In this document: piece after piece, positions 26,117 through 34,404 of the stretch
Layout: every line of letters starts with the position of its first letter
Position numbering within the stretch: position 1 is the stretch's first letter
Source: Aliidongia dinghuensis
GTDB lineage: Bacteria > Pseudomonadota > Alphaproteobacteria > ATCC43930 > CGMCC-115725
Direction of reading: 5' to 3'
Length of the DNA stretch: 64,000 nucleotides
Assembly (NCBI RefSeq): GCF_014643535.1
Contig: NZ_BMJQ01000007.1
Location: 62,001 to 126,000 of the forward strand
Program-made: the position numbers and the translations under genes
The notes under the pieces: generated by a model
What the model was told of the DNA's origin: nothing
Database searches by the model: none
The model's input: only the letters and a program-made list of their open reading frames with translations

Positions 26117-28108
26117 ATGGGCCGACGGCATAGATTCCAGTTACTTGGATTGATCGGCTTGTTGCTGCCGACAACCGCCTGGGCGGATTGGGACGACCGG
26201 CCCGGGGCCGATTGGCATCCGGACTCGACGCCCGAGCATCCCTGTGGCGGCGGCGCGCCGCCGCGTGGCCATTTCGCACGCGAGGTGGCGCCGGCAAGCC
26301 GGGCGCGCGGCCTGACGCTCGTCGTCCGCCAGGACGGCAATCGGCTCTGCTACGTCGCCGACGAAATCGCCGAAGCGCCAGTCATCCGGACGCGCCCCGG
26401 AGATCAGCTGGTGCTCACGCTGCGCAACGAGATCACGGATCCGGCGGGGATCGCCGCCTTCGTTGCCGTCGGTCAACTCGACCAGCCCAATCCCGCCGTG
26501 CCCGAGCGGGCGGGCTTCACCCCGGTCGTACCCGGCGCCCGGCACACGGCGAGCGGCGCCACCAACCTCCACGTCCACGGCTTCGCGGTGCCGCCGATCG
26601 TGCCGCAGGACGAGGTCATGATGACCTGCGCCGATCCGGCGAGCGGACCCGCAACCTGCGGACGGCGCGAAGTGACCTATCGCTACGACATTCCGGCCAA
26701 CATGCCGCCGGGGCTCTATTGGTACCACCCGCACGTCCATGGCGAGGCGCAGGCGCAGATGCTGATGGGCCTGTCGGGTGCCATCGTCGTCGAGGGGCCG
26801 GACGATGCGGCGCGCCGTGCGGCGGGCATCCAGGACCGGATCTTCGTCGTGCGCCAGTCCCAGGACAATGACGCCGCGTCGGTCCAGCCGGCCGCTGCGG
26901 TGCCGGCGGCCGTGCCGACATCGCACAAGCCCCATCGCCCGCCTTATCGCCCACCCACCGAACTCGCCGCCAAGCTCGGCGGGCGGGTCGACACGCAGGA
27001 CGAGCTCGCGTGCGGTACGGGGCCGATCGACGAAATCACGCTCAACGGCGCGCCGGTGCTGGAAGGCATCCCGTCCGACGCCGATCTTGCGACCGTACCG
27101 ATGGCGAGCGGCAGCCGGCAGCTCTGGCGCTTTGTGAATGCGGCGACCGACGCCTTTCTGAATCTGGCGCTGGTCGATGCCAACGGGCGCGCCTTGCCGA
27201 TCGAGGTCGTGGCGCGCGACGGCGCGCCGATCGCCGATGATGCCGGGCAGCGGCGGCCGCTCACGACTACCGAGCCGCAACTGGTCCCGCCCGCGGGCCG
27301 GATCGAGTTTCTCGTGCCGGCGCCCGTGAACGGCAAGGCCTACCTCTTGAGCCGGGCCGTCGACACCGGCTGCAGCGGCGACCGCGTGCCGGAGCGTCGG
27401 CTCGCGCTTGTGAAGACGGTGCCGACGGCGGCCCCGGCCGCGAGCGGCGCGCACCCGTCCGTCGCCGAGCATGGTCCGGCGGCGGCGCCCGATCTCTTCA
27501 CCGGCCTCTTGGCCCGGCCGACCGATCGCGTCCGCGTCATCGCCATGGCCGAATATCCGCGTCCCGGCTCGGACGATCAGACCGACTTCTATATTGCCGA
27601 ACGGCGTCCCGGCACGAGCTTCCGGCCGTTCAGCATGAGCGCGCCGCCGGCCATCGAGGTTCATGCCAACGCGACCGAAGAATGGGAACTCGAGAACTGG
27701 ACCAACGAGCTCCACGCCTTCCACATCCATCAACTGCATTTCCGCGTGATCGAGATCGACGGCAAGCGCGTGGCCGAGCCGCAGCTGCTCGACGTGATCA
27801 CCGTTCCCGCGGCGACGATCGCCGGCACCGGTTCTGCCGGCACCAGTCATACGGGCGGCGTCGCGGACGTGACCAAGGCGGATCCTGGCCGCGTCGTGCC
27901 GGGCCGCGTGCGCATCAAGCTCGCCTTTCCGGCGAGCCTCGCGGGCGACATCCTGTTCCACTGCCACCTCGTCGACCATGAGGACAACGGCATGATGGGG
28001 ATCGTCCGTGTGCTGCCCGCGACGGCGACTGAGCGGCCGATGCGCAAGGCGGAAGCATCGCCCGGGCCGTTCGACGGCGCGCCCATCTGCCGCGCCCAGA
28101 CACCCTGA
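26117..28108 (+). CDS. Periplasmic multicopper oxidase
   Basis: Copper oxidase of 663 residues that oxidises a phenolic, metal or similar substrate and reduces oxygen to water. A signal peptide covers about residues 1-23 (TTAWA-DW). Copper motifs are NLHVHGF and WYHPHVHGEA in the N-terminal domain, and FHIHQLHF and HCHLVDHEDNGMMG at the C terminus, giving type 1, 2 and 3 copper sites. A Pro/Ala linker interrupts the middle. The ATG at 26117 is preferred to the TTG at 26111. Its last codons and stop are duplicated in frame. Confidence 0.9.
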   Translation: MGRRHRFQLLGLIGLLLPTTAWADWDDRPGADWHPDSTPEHPCGGGAPPRGHFAREVAPASRARGLTLVVRQDGNRLCYVADEIAEAPVIRTRPGDQLVLTLRNEITDPAGIAAFVAVGQLDQPNPAVPERAGFTPVVPGARHTASGATNLHVHGFAVPPIVPQDEVMMTCADPASGPATCGRREVTYRYDIPANMPPGLYWYHPHVHGEAQAQMLMGLSGAIVVEGPDDAARRAAGIQDRIFVVRQSQDNDAASVQPAAAVPAAVPTSHKPHRPPYRPPTELAAKLGGRVDTQDELACGTGPIDEITLNGAPVLEGIPSDADLATVPMASGSRQLWRFVNAATDAFLNLALVDANGRALPIEVVARDGAPIADDAGQRRPLTTTEPQLVPPAGRIEFLVPAPVNGKAYLLSRAVDTGCSGDRVPERRLALVKTVPTAAPAASGAHPSVAEHGPAAAPDLFTGLLARPTDRVRVIAMAEYPRPGSDDQTDFYIAERRPGTSFRPFSMSAPPAIEVHANATEEWELENWTNELHAFHIHQLHFRVIEIDGKRVAEPQLLDVITVPAATIAGTGSAGTSHTGGVADVTKADPGRVVPGRVRIKLAFPASLAGDILFHCHLVDHEDNGMMGIVRVLPATATERPMRKAEASPGPFDGAPICRAQTP

Positions 28109-28126
28109 TCTCAGACGCCCTAGTCT
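28097..28126. repeat. Two-copy 15-bp repeat carrying stop codons of both convergent genes
   Basis: CAGACACCCTGATCT (28097-28111) is followed directly by CAGACGCCCTAGTCT (28112-28126). For the oxidase this repeats Gln-Thr-Pro-stop in frame, with TGA in one copy and TAG in the other. On the minus strand the binding-protein stop (28128-28126) is also followed by an in-frame TGA 15 bases later. Confidence 0.85.
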
Positions 28127-28998
28127 CAGTCGGGCTCGCCGTTGCCGGGAACGGGAAAATGGATCGGACGGTCCTTGCGGGCGTACCACCAGTCATGTCC
28201 GTCCCAGCGGGTCGGCAAGTCGGGGTAGGCGTGCCCGAACGCGGTGGTCTGCGCCTTGGCGAGCGCCCCGTTCGTAGCTTCGGCGTCGAAGAACTTGTCG
28301 AGCAGTGCGCCGAGTTCGCTGCCGTTGCTGCTGACCGCCCAGGCGAAATAGGCCGCCGACGACAGCGCCTCGCCCCGCGTGAGCTTGTCGGGCTCAGCCG
28401 CGACAAGCGCGTCGGCGACAGCCGTGGGTGCGATCAGATAGTCGATCCTGCCGCCGGCCAGCGCATCGAGCCCGTCGGCCGTTGCCTTGAACTCGCTCGA
28501 CGGTCCGAGCCGGCCGCCGGCTTGGGCAAGGCGGAACTCAAGCTGCGCCAGTTGCGCGATGGCGACGGTCCCGCCGACGATGCCGAACGGGCGGCCGTCG
28601 AGATCGCCAATGCCGTGGATGCGGGCGTCGTCATGGCGGATGAGATAGGTCGCGGTCGCGTCCGCCAGCGGGCGGGTGAATGTCACCAGATTTTCGCGGT
28701 CGCGCGCGATCTCGATGCCGCCGACCGCCAAATCGGCCCGGCCTTCGATGACCGCCGCGATGAGGCCGGCCGGCGATGTCGCGACCTTGCGGATTTCCAG
28801 CCCTTCGGCGCGCGCGAGGTCGGCCAGCAGGGCCGTGTCGAAACCGGCCTCTTGGCCTCCGGCGCCGGCACTGAACGGCGCTGCATTTTCCGGTTCCGCG
28901 ACGGTCAGATAGCCCCGCTGCTTGATGGCGGAAAGATCGGCGGCGCCCGCCGCCGAGCCGATCACCAGGCCGATACCGATCAATACTGTTTTTCGCAT
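28126..28998 (-). CDS. Polar-amino-acid-type periplasmic binding protein, orphan
   Basis: Solute-binding protein family 3 member of 290 residues. A signal peptide covers residues 1-20 (ending GSAAGA-AD). AIKQRGYLTVAEPENAAPFS is the usual first strand and helix, and AVGGIEIARDRENLVTFTRP matches the ligand-arginine region of the fold. The ATG at 28998 is preferred because upstream residues look untranslated. No permease or ATPase gene is adjacent, so it may serve a transporter elsewhere or act as a sensor ligand carrier. Confidence 0.8.
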   Translation of the reverse strand: MRKTVLIGIGLVIGSAAGAADLSAIKQRGYLTVAEPENAAPFSAGAGGQEAGFDTALLADLARAEGLEIRKVATSPAGLIAAVIEGRADLAVGGIEIARDRENLVTFTRPLADATATYLIRHDDARIHGIGDLDGRPFGIVGGTVAIAQLAQLEFRLAQAGGRLGPSSEFKATADGLDALAGGRIDYLIAPTAVADALVAAEPDKLTRGEALSSAAYFAWAVSSNGSELGALLDKFFDAEATNGALAKAQTTAFGHAYPDLPTRWDGHDWWYARKDRPIHFPVPGNGEPD

Positions 28999-29195
28999 CG
29001 CAGAATACCCATGGTTCGCACAATGTTCTTGCGGTTGCCTGGTTGGACGGGAAGCAATCTCGCACAAGTAAATAGATATGATTTTCATGAAATGTTCGTG
29101 ACGGTTGCGAAAATTCCGAACCATCGCGCTGGCGATGACTATCCTGGTGGTTGCCCAGGATTGCTTGGGCGCCGGCGTGTTCGCTCTCGGCGGGG

Positions 29196-29609
29196 ATGGC
29201 CATGAAACGAAGAGGCATGCGCTCGGGGGGCTGGGGCCTCGTGATCGCCCTGGCGGGCCTCGGCCTCGCCAAATCGGAACCGGCCGTTGCTGCAGCCGAT
29301 GCCTGCAGCCCGCTCGAGAATGGGCCGCCGTTCTGCCTGCTCGGCACCGAGCTCGCCCCGGACCTGCGCTGGGCGTTCGTGCAGGAGCCGGGCGTCGTCG
29401 GTCTCGCGCGCCTCTCCACCGGCGATGTGCTCGACGGCTGGACGGTGGCCGAGGTCGGCCGTGGCTGGGTCAGGCTCGGTCATGACGAGCGGATGGTGCG
29501 CCTGTCCCTCGGCGCGGGCCTCGCGGAGATCACGACCGGCGCGCTCGGTCCGCATGCCGTGCCGAAGCTGCGGCAGCATCGCTGGGAGGAGCGCGGCGAC
29601 CAGGAGTAG
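29196..29609 (+). CDS. Small secreted protein with GspC homology-region-like domain
   Basis: Predicted periplasmic or membrane-anchored protein of about 137 residues. A hydrophobic leader (about residues 8-30) precedes a domain with FCLLGTELAPDLRWAFVQ and LSTGDVLDGWTVAEVGRGWV, resembling the periplasmic homology region of type II secretion protein GspC. The rest of a secretion system is absent. Starts at 29196, 29202 or 29217 are all possible. It lies divergent from the orphan binding-protein gene and upstream of the small lipoprotein and bioF. Confidence 0.55.
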   Translation: MAMKRRGMRSGGWGLVIALAGLGLAKSEPAVAAADACSPLENGPPFCLLGTELAPDLRWAFVQEPGVVGLARLSTGDVLDGWTVAEVGRGWVRLGHDERMVRLSLGAGLAEITTGALGPHAVPKLRQHRWEERGDQE

Positions 29610-29726
29610 GTGTGCCCGGCAGTCGACGAGGGAATAAACGGCGCATAATGGAGTCTTAGGAGAGATCGAGTCCGGGGACCGATCTTTGGCAAGACGCGCG
29701 GCCGGGGCGCTGGAGGGGACTGACCG

Positions 29727-29849
29727 ATGAGAAGCTTCATTCTGCTGGCGCTGGTGCTGACGCTTGCGGGCGGGCTTGCCGCCTGCGGCGGGCAGATCAA
29801 GCCGGCGCAGAACCAGGAGACGACTGATCACGCCGGCGGCGGCTACTGA
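29727..29849 (+). CDS. 40-residue lipoprotein
   Basis: Very small lipoprotein. A lipoprotein signal peptide with lipobox LAAC (cysteine 20) is followed by only 20 residues, CGGQIKPAQNQETTDHAGGGY. The start has GGAGGGG upstream. Such tiny lipoproteins occur widely in proteobacteria (for example LptM-like and entericidin-like), but this sequence is too short to assign. It sits 80 bases before bioF on the same strand and may share its transcript. Confidence 0.7.
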   Translation: MRSFILLALVLTLAGGLAACGGQIKPAQNQETTDHAGGGY

Positions 29850-29929
29850 GACGGTGACCGGGACCGTGGCTGTCTGGGGCATGCCCGCCCATTGACAGCA
29901 GAGCCGGGGAGCGCTCTGTTCCGGTCACC

Positions 29930-31054
29930 ATGACCTCACTCGATCAATTCGCGGCGCAGAAGCTCGCCGAGCTCGATGCCAAGTCGCTCCGCCGCAGCCT
30001 GCGCGAAACGCGGCGCGACGGTGCCGTCCATGCCTGGCGTGACGGCCGGCGCGTGCTCGCGTTCTGCGACAACGACTATCTGAACCTGAGCCAGGATGAG
30101 CGGGTGAAGCGGGCGGCGATCGCGGCGATCGAGACGCACGGCACCGGCTCCGGCGCCTCGCGGCTCGTCACCGGCAACCATCCGCTCTATGCGGCGCTCG
30201 AGGCGCGGCTCGCCGCCTTGAAGGGCACCGAGGACGCGATCGTGTTCGGCAGCGGCTATCTCGCCAACATCGGCATCGTGCCGGCGCTGGTGGGGCCGGG
30301 CGACCTCATCCTGGCCGACGCGCTCGCCCACGCCTGCCTCAATGCCGGCGCGCGGCTCTCCGGCGCCAAGGTCGTCCTGTTCCGGCATAACGACCTGGCG
30401 CATCTGACTGACCTGCTCGCCAGCCTGCGCGGCGCGCACCGCCATTGCATGATCCTGATCGACCGGGTCTACAGCATGGACGGCGACCTGGCGCCGGTCG
30501 CGGAGATCTCGGCGCTCGCCGACCAGTATGACGCCTGGCTCATGACTGACGATGCCCACGGCATCGGCGTGCTGCCGAAGGAGGACCCGGCGCTGGTGCC
30601 GCTGCAGATGGGCACGCTGTCGAAGGCGCTCGGCTCCTACGGCGGCTATCTCTGCGCCAAGGCGCCGATCGTCGATCTGCTCCGCAGCCGCGCGCGCTCG
30701 TTCGTCTATACGACCGGCCTGCCGCCGGCCTCGGTCGCGGCCGCGCTCGCCGCACTCGACGTGATCGAGGGCGATCCGGAATGGGCGCGCACACCGGTCG
30801 AGCGCGCCCGTCAGTTCACGCGGCTCCTGAACCTGCCCAATGCCGAAAGCCCGATCGTGCCGGTCGTGATCGGCGAGGCGGACGCGGCACTCGCGGCCTC
30901 GGAACGGCTCTTGGAGCAGGGCTTCCTCGTGACGGCGATCCGGCCGCCGACGGTGCCGGACGGCACGGCGCGGCTGCGCATCACCTTTTCCGCCGGGCAC
31001 AGCGAGGCCGATGTCGCGGCGCTGGCGGAGGCCGTGCGGGCCGTGCTCCCGTGA
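29930..31054 (+). CDS. bioF: 8-Amino-7-oxononanoate synthase
   Basis: PLP enzyme condensing pimeloyl thioester with alanine to make KAPA, the first biotin-ring step. The length of 374 residues is normal. Key segments are THGTGSGASRLVTGNHP, the FGSGYLANIG loop, TDDAHGIGV with the PLP-ring aspartate, and GTLSKALGSYGG with the PLP lysine K232. The usual phrase before MDGD is here DRVYSMDGD. The stop overlaps the GTG start of bioD. Confidence 0.94.
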   Translation: MTSLDQFAAQKLAELDAKSLRRSLRETRRDGAVHAWRDGRRVLAFCDNDYLNLSQDERVKRAAIAAIETHGTGSGASRLVTGNHPLYAALEARLAALKGTEDAIVFGSGYLANIGIVPALVGPGDLILADALAHACLNAGARLSGAKVVLFRHNDLAHLTDLLASLRGAHRHCMILIDRVYSMDGDLAPVAEISALADQYDAWLMTDDAHGIGVLPKEDPALVPLQMGTLSKALGSYGGYLCAKAPIVDLLRSRARSFVYTTGLPPASVAAALAALDVIEGDPEWARTPVERARQFTRLLNLPNAESPIVPVVIGEADAALAASERLLEQGFLVTAIRPPTVPDGTARLRITFSAGHSEADVAALAEAVRAVLP

Positions 31055-31767
31055 GCCGTCTCTTCGTCACGGCGACCGGCACCGAGCTCGGCAAGACCTT
31101 CACCAGCGCGGCACTGCTCAACGGTGCGCGGGCGGCGGGCGCGACCGTGAAGGGACTGAAGCCGGTCGCGAGCGGCATCGACGACGGCAATCTCGCCGAC
31201 AGCGACCCTGCCGTACTGCTGCGCGCCCAGGGCGAGGCCGTCGACTGGGTCCAAGTCGAGCGGATCTGTCCCTGGCATTTCGCGGCGGCGCTGTCGCCCG
31301 ACATGGCGGCGGCGCGTGAGGGGCGGCGCGTGCCGTTCGACGAGCTCGTCGGTTTCTGCCGGCGGGGGCTTGCGGGATCTGAGGAGTTCGTCCTGGTCGA
31401 GGGCGTCGGCGGCGTCATGGCGCCGATCGACGAGCGGCACACCGTGCTCGACTGGGTCAAGGCGCTGGAGATCCCGGCGCTCCTGGTTGCTGGGACCTAT
31501 CTCGGCACGATCAGCCATACGCTGACCGCGCTCGCCACACTCGCCGGCCGTGGCGTGCCGGTCGAGGCGTTGGTGCTGAGCGAGTCCGAAGCCTCGCCCG
31601 TGCCGCCAGCCGAGACCGCGGCGGCGATCCAGCGCTTCGCGCCAGGCCTCGCGATCCTGCACGCACCGCGCCTGGCCGGGCCCGACGCCTGGCGCGGTCT
31701 GGCGGATCTCTATCCAGCGCTCAAGCGAGCCGGTCGAAGCGCAGGCGGCGCGCCCGCGCCCCGCTGA
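31051..31767 (+). CDS. bioD: Dethiobiotin synthetase
   Basis: ATP-dependent carboxylase closing the ureido ring of dethiobiotin. The 238 residues include the P-loop-like TATGTELGKTF at the N terminus, GLKPVASG, and the GVGGVMAPI motif. A GTG start at 31051 overlaps the bioF stop as GTGA; the longer frame beginning inside bioF is rejected. The 3' end overlaps the convergent D-aminopeptidase-like gene by 47 bases. The C-terminal Gly/Ala/Pro tail is the part that overlaps. Confidence 0.92.
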   Translation: MSRLFVTATGTELGKTFTSAALLNGARAAGATVKGLKPVASGIDDGNLADSDPAVLLRAQGEAVDWVQVERICPWHFAAALSPDMAAAREGRRVPFDELVGFCRRGLAGSEEFVLVEGVGGVMAPIDERHTVLDWVKALEIPALLVAGTYLGTISHTLTALATLAGRGVPVEALVLSESEASPVPPAETAAAIQRFAPGLAILHAPRLAGPDAWRGLADLYPALKRAGRSAGGAPAPR

Positions 31768-33334
31768 CCTCGAAGCTGCAGATCGTGCCGGTGCCGTGCC
31801 GGACCTGGATGTCGAACCAGGCCTTGAACAGCACGCTCGGCACCTCGATGCGCAGCCGGTCGCCGGCGATCGCGCGGAGCGGCCAAGGGCCGGCATGGTG
31901 CAGGGGCCCGCTGACCGCGACCTGGGCCGAGGTCTCGCTCTCGACCGTCACCGTCCAGATGGCGCCCAGTTCCGCGCAGGCATAGCGGCCGGCGAGGCCG
32001 ACCGGCAGCGGCACGGGCGCCGTCGGCACGCGCTGGAAGAGCGCGTGGGTGCCGGCGTCGAACTCGATCGCGACGCTCTCGCCGTCGCTCGTCGGCTGCG
32101 CCACGAAATCGAAGGCACCGCGCGCCGCCGTGAGGCGGCCGTCCTCCGTCGCCTCGAGCGCGAACGGCACGCCGTGCATCGTCGCGGACGGCGTCCCGTC
32201 GTCGGTGACCGAGAATTCGACGGTGGCGGCGGTCTCGGGATCGAGATAGCGCCCGGCGAGCCGGTCGAGCGCCGCGCGCGGCGGCAGGGGCGGGGCCGCC
32301 GGGACTTCAGGCAGGCCGTCGACGATGCCGTCGAGCACCCGATGGGCCAGGCGATAGCAATCGACCGCCGCGTTGTTGGCGATGGCGAGCACCGTGATGC
32401 CGAGCGCCGGCACGCGCAGGAACTCGGTCTTGAAGCCTGGCCAGAGCCCGCCATGGTCGACCGTGCGCAAGCCGCGATAGGGCTTCACCTGCAGGCCGCG
32501 GGCATAGGAATTGGTCCGGCCATTCAAGAACGGCGCCTGGGCGGCCAGCGCCTCGCCCAGGTCCACGCCGCCGACCGTGCCGGTCGTGAAATTATGATCC
32601 CAGAGTGCCAGATCGCCGACGCACGAGACGAGCCCGCCCTCGCCGCCCTGTGGGAAGGCGTGGCCGGCGCGGACATAGCCGTCGCCCTGCGGGATGTAGC
32701 CGGTCGCGAGGCCGGGCACGACCTCGCTCGTGGCCTGGACCAGGCGCGAGCGGGTCATGCCGAGCGGCGCCAGGATGCGCTCGCCGACGAAAGCGCCGAG
32801 CGGCTGGCCGGAGAGCCGCTCGACGATCCGGCCCAGCAGCAGGAAATTCGTGTTGCTGTAGGCGAAGCGGCCGCCCGGCGTGAAGTTGAGCGTGCGCTGC
32901 AGCTTGATTGCGGCCAGCAGATCCTCCGGCGTGCACGGGATCTGCAGATCCATGCCGGCCATGCGCATCAACTCGAGGAAGTCCCTGAGGCCGCTCGTGT
33001 TGTGCATCAGATGGTCGAGCGTGATGCGCTCGCCGAAATCCGGCAGGTTCGGCAGCAGCTCATGCACGTCCTGGTCGAGCCGGAGCTTGCCCTCGGAGCC
33101 AAGCAGCAGGATCGCGGCGCAGGTGAACTGCTTCGTGACCGAGGCGACGCGGAAGCAGGTATCGGGCCCGATCGGCACGTCGAGCTCGAGGCTCGCGAGC
33201 CCGGCCGAGCGCTGCAGCAGCACGCGGCCGCCGCTGAGGACGCCGACCGTGCAGCCCGGCGTCGCGGGCTTCGCCCAGGGCGCGATCAGCCGGTCGATAT
33301 GGTCAGTGAGTTTCGCGAGGTCGAGATCGATCAT
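31721..33334 (-). CDS. Serine hydrolase, D-aminopeptidase / class C beta-lactamase fold
   Basis: Penicillin-binding-type hydrolase of 537 residues. Catalytic residues resemble Ochrobactrum D-aminopeptidase: S65 and K68 in SVTK, Y159 in FAYSNTN, and H294 in DHGGLWPG. The catalytic domain ends near 345 and two beta-barrel domains follow, the same three-domain plan and similar length as that enzyme (about 520). Likely acts on D-amino-acid amides or peptides. It ends a five-gene operon with an amino-acid transporter, and its start overlaps the previous stop by one base. Whether it is cytoplasmic is inferred from lack of a signal peptide. Confidence 0.82.
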   Translation of the reverse strand: MIDLDLAKLTDHIDRLIAPWAKPATPGCTVGVLSGGRVLLQRSAGLASLELDVPIGPDTCFRVASVTKQFTCAAILLLGSEGKLRLDQDVHELLPNLPDFGERITLDHLMHNTSGLRDFLELMRMAGMDLQIPCTPEDLLAAIKLQRTLNFTPGGRFAYSNTNFLLLGRIVERLSGQPLGAFVGERILAPLGMTRSRLVQATSEVVPGLATGYIPQGDGYVRAGHAFPQGGEGGLVSCVGDLALWDHNFTTGTVGGVDLGEALAAQAPFLNGRTNSYARGLQVKPYRGLRTVDHGGLWPGFKTEFLRVPALGITVLAIANNAAVDCYRLAHRVLDGIVDGLPEVPAAPPLPPRAALDRLAGRYLDPETAATVEFSVTDDGTPSATMHGVPFALEATEDGRLTAARGAFDFVAQPTSDGESVAIEFDAGTHALFQRVPTAPVPLPVGLAGRYACAELGAIWTVTVESETSAQVAVSGPLHHAGPWPLRAIAGDRLRIEVPSVLFKAWFDIQVRHGTGTICSFEVSGARARRLRFDRLA

Positions 33335-34302
33335 TAGGCCGCTCCCTGCGCGAGAATGGCCTCGACCAGCTCCTGCACGCGGAGCGCCGCGCGGAAGTCG
33401 GGCAGGCTGTGCGGTTGGCTTTCGAGCATCCGGGCGATCTGGTCCAGCTGACGGAACGCACCGTCGCGCCGGTAGTCGTCGACAGCCGGTGTGGTCTCGA
33501 CCCAAGGGCCGCCGTCGCTCTCCTGGGTCCGGTACCAGTCGACGATGCGATGCGACTTCCTGGTGCCCCAGAAGGTGATCTCGACCAGGTCGGGGCCGAC
33601 GCCGCCGGCCGAGGTCGCGACCGTGATCGGCACTTGGGCGGCCGTGAGGCGTGCGCTCGCATAGGTCTCGCAGAGGGTGGGATCGGCCGGGTAGCGCACG
33701 TCGGCGGCATCGAGCCGCGCCGGGCCCAGCACCCGGTCGGCGAGATAAAGGAAATGCGACAGCACCTCGCGCACGAAGCCGCCTTCCTGCCTGAGCGCCA
33801 GCCACCTGGCGCTCGCCTGCCACGGCCGCGGCCAGACCGCGAAATGCTGGCGGATGTCGACGCCCAAGAGCGTGCCGAATTCGCCCGTCCGCCAAGCGCG
33901 CTCGATCACCTCGCCGGCCCGTGACGAGCCATAGGCGAAGTTGACCGCCTGGGGCAGCGCCGACGCCTCCATCTGCTCAGTCAGCGTGCGGCTCTCGGCG
34001 ATGTCGACGCCGAGCGGCTTCTCGCACAGCACCGCCTTGCGCGCGTCGATCGCGGCGAGCGCGTAGCCGGCATGGGCGAGCGGCGGCACGCCGATATAGA
34101 CGAGATCGGTCTCGGCCGAGCGGATGAGTTCGTCGGCCGGCGTGTCGAAATTGACGGACGGATGCAGCGTCTTTGCATGGTCGCGCGCCGCGGGCGAGGC
34201 ATCCCAGCCGCCCAGGATCTCGAACCGGTCGTGCAGCGCCAGATGCCCCAGCATGCGCTGGCCCATGACGCCCAGGCCCAGAACGGCGACGCGATAGCTC
34301 AT
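33334..34302 (-). CDS. Gfo/Idh/MocA-family oxidoreductase
   Basis: NAD(P)-dependent sugar- or cyclitol-type oxidoreductase of 322 residues. The Rossmann motif VAVLGLGVMGQRMLGHL is at residues 4-20 and the family EKPLGVD segment (catalytic lysine) is near residue 95. The C-terminal beta-sheet domain is complete. Encoded between the alpha/beta hydrolase and the D-aminopeptidase-like gene in the same direction; substrate unknown. Confidence 0.85.
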   Translation of the reverse strand: MSYRVAVLGLGVMGQRMLGHLALHDRFEILGGWDASPAARDHAKTLHPSVNFDTPADELIRSAETDLVYIGVPPLAHAGYALAAIDARKAVLCEKPLGVDIAESRTLTEQMEASALPQAVNFAYGSSRAGEVIERAWRTGEFGTLLGVDIRQHFAVWPRPWQASARWLALRQEGGFVREVLSHFLYLADRVLGPARLDAADVRYPADPTLCETYASARLTAAQVPITVATSAGGVGPDLVEITFWGTRKSHRIVDWYRTQESDGGPWVETTPAVDDYRRDGAFRQLDQIARMLESQPHSLPDFRAALRVQELVEAILAQGAA

Positions 34303-34404
34303 CCCTCGATCCTTCTCGAAACCGGCCGGCTGGCACGCCGGTTGTCCACGACAACGATCAGTAGACGGCCCGCTGCCGCGGGGGCAAGCGCCCTGGTCGT
34401 TCGC

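Noticed and set aside
26141..28189. 682-codon open frame opposite the multicopper oxidase
   Set aside because: No recognisable domain and Arg-rich antisense composition; the plus-strand copper motifs are decisive.
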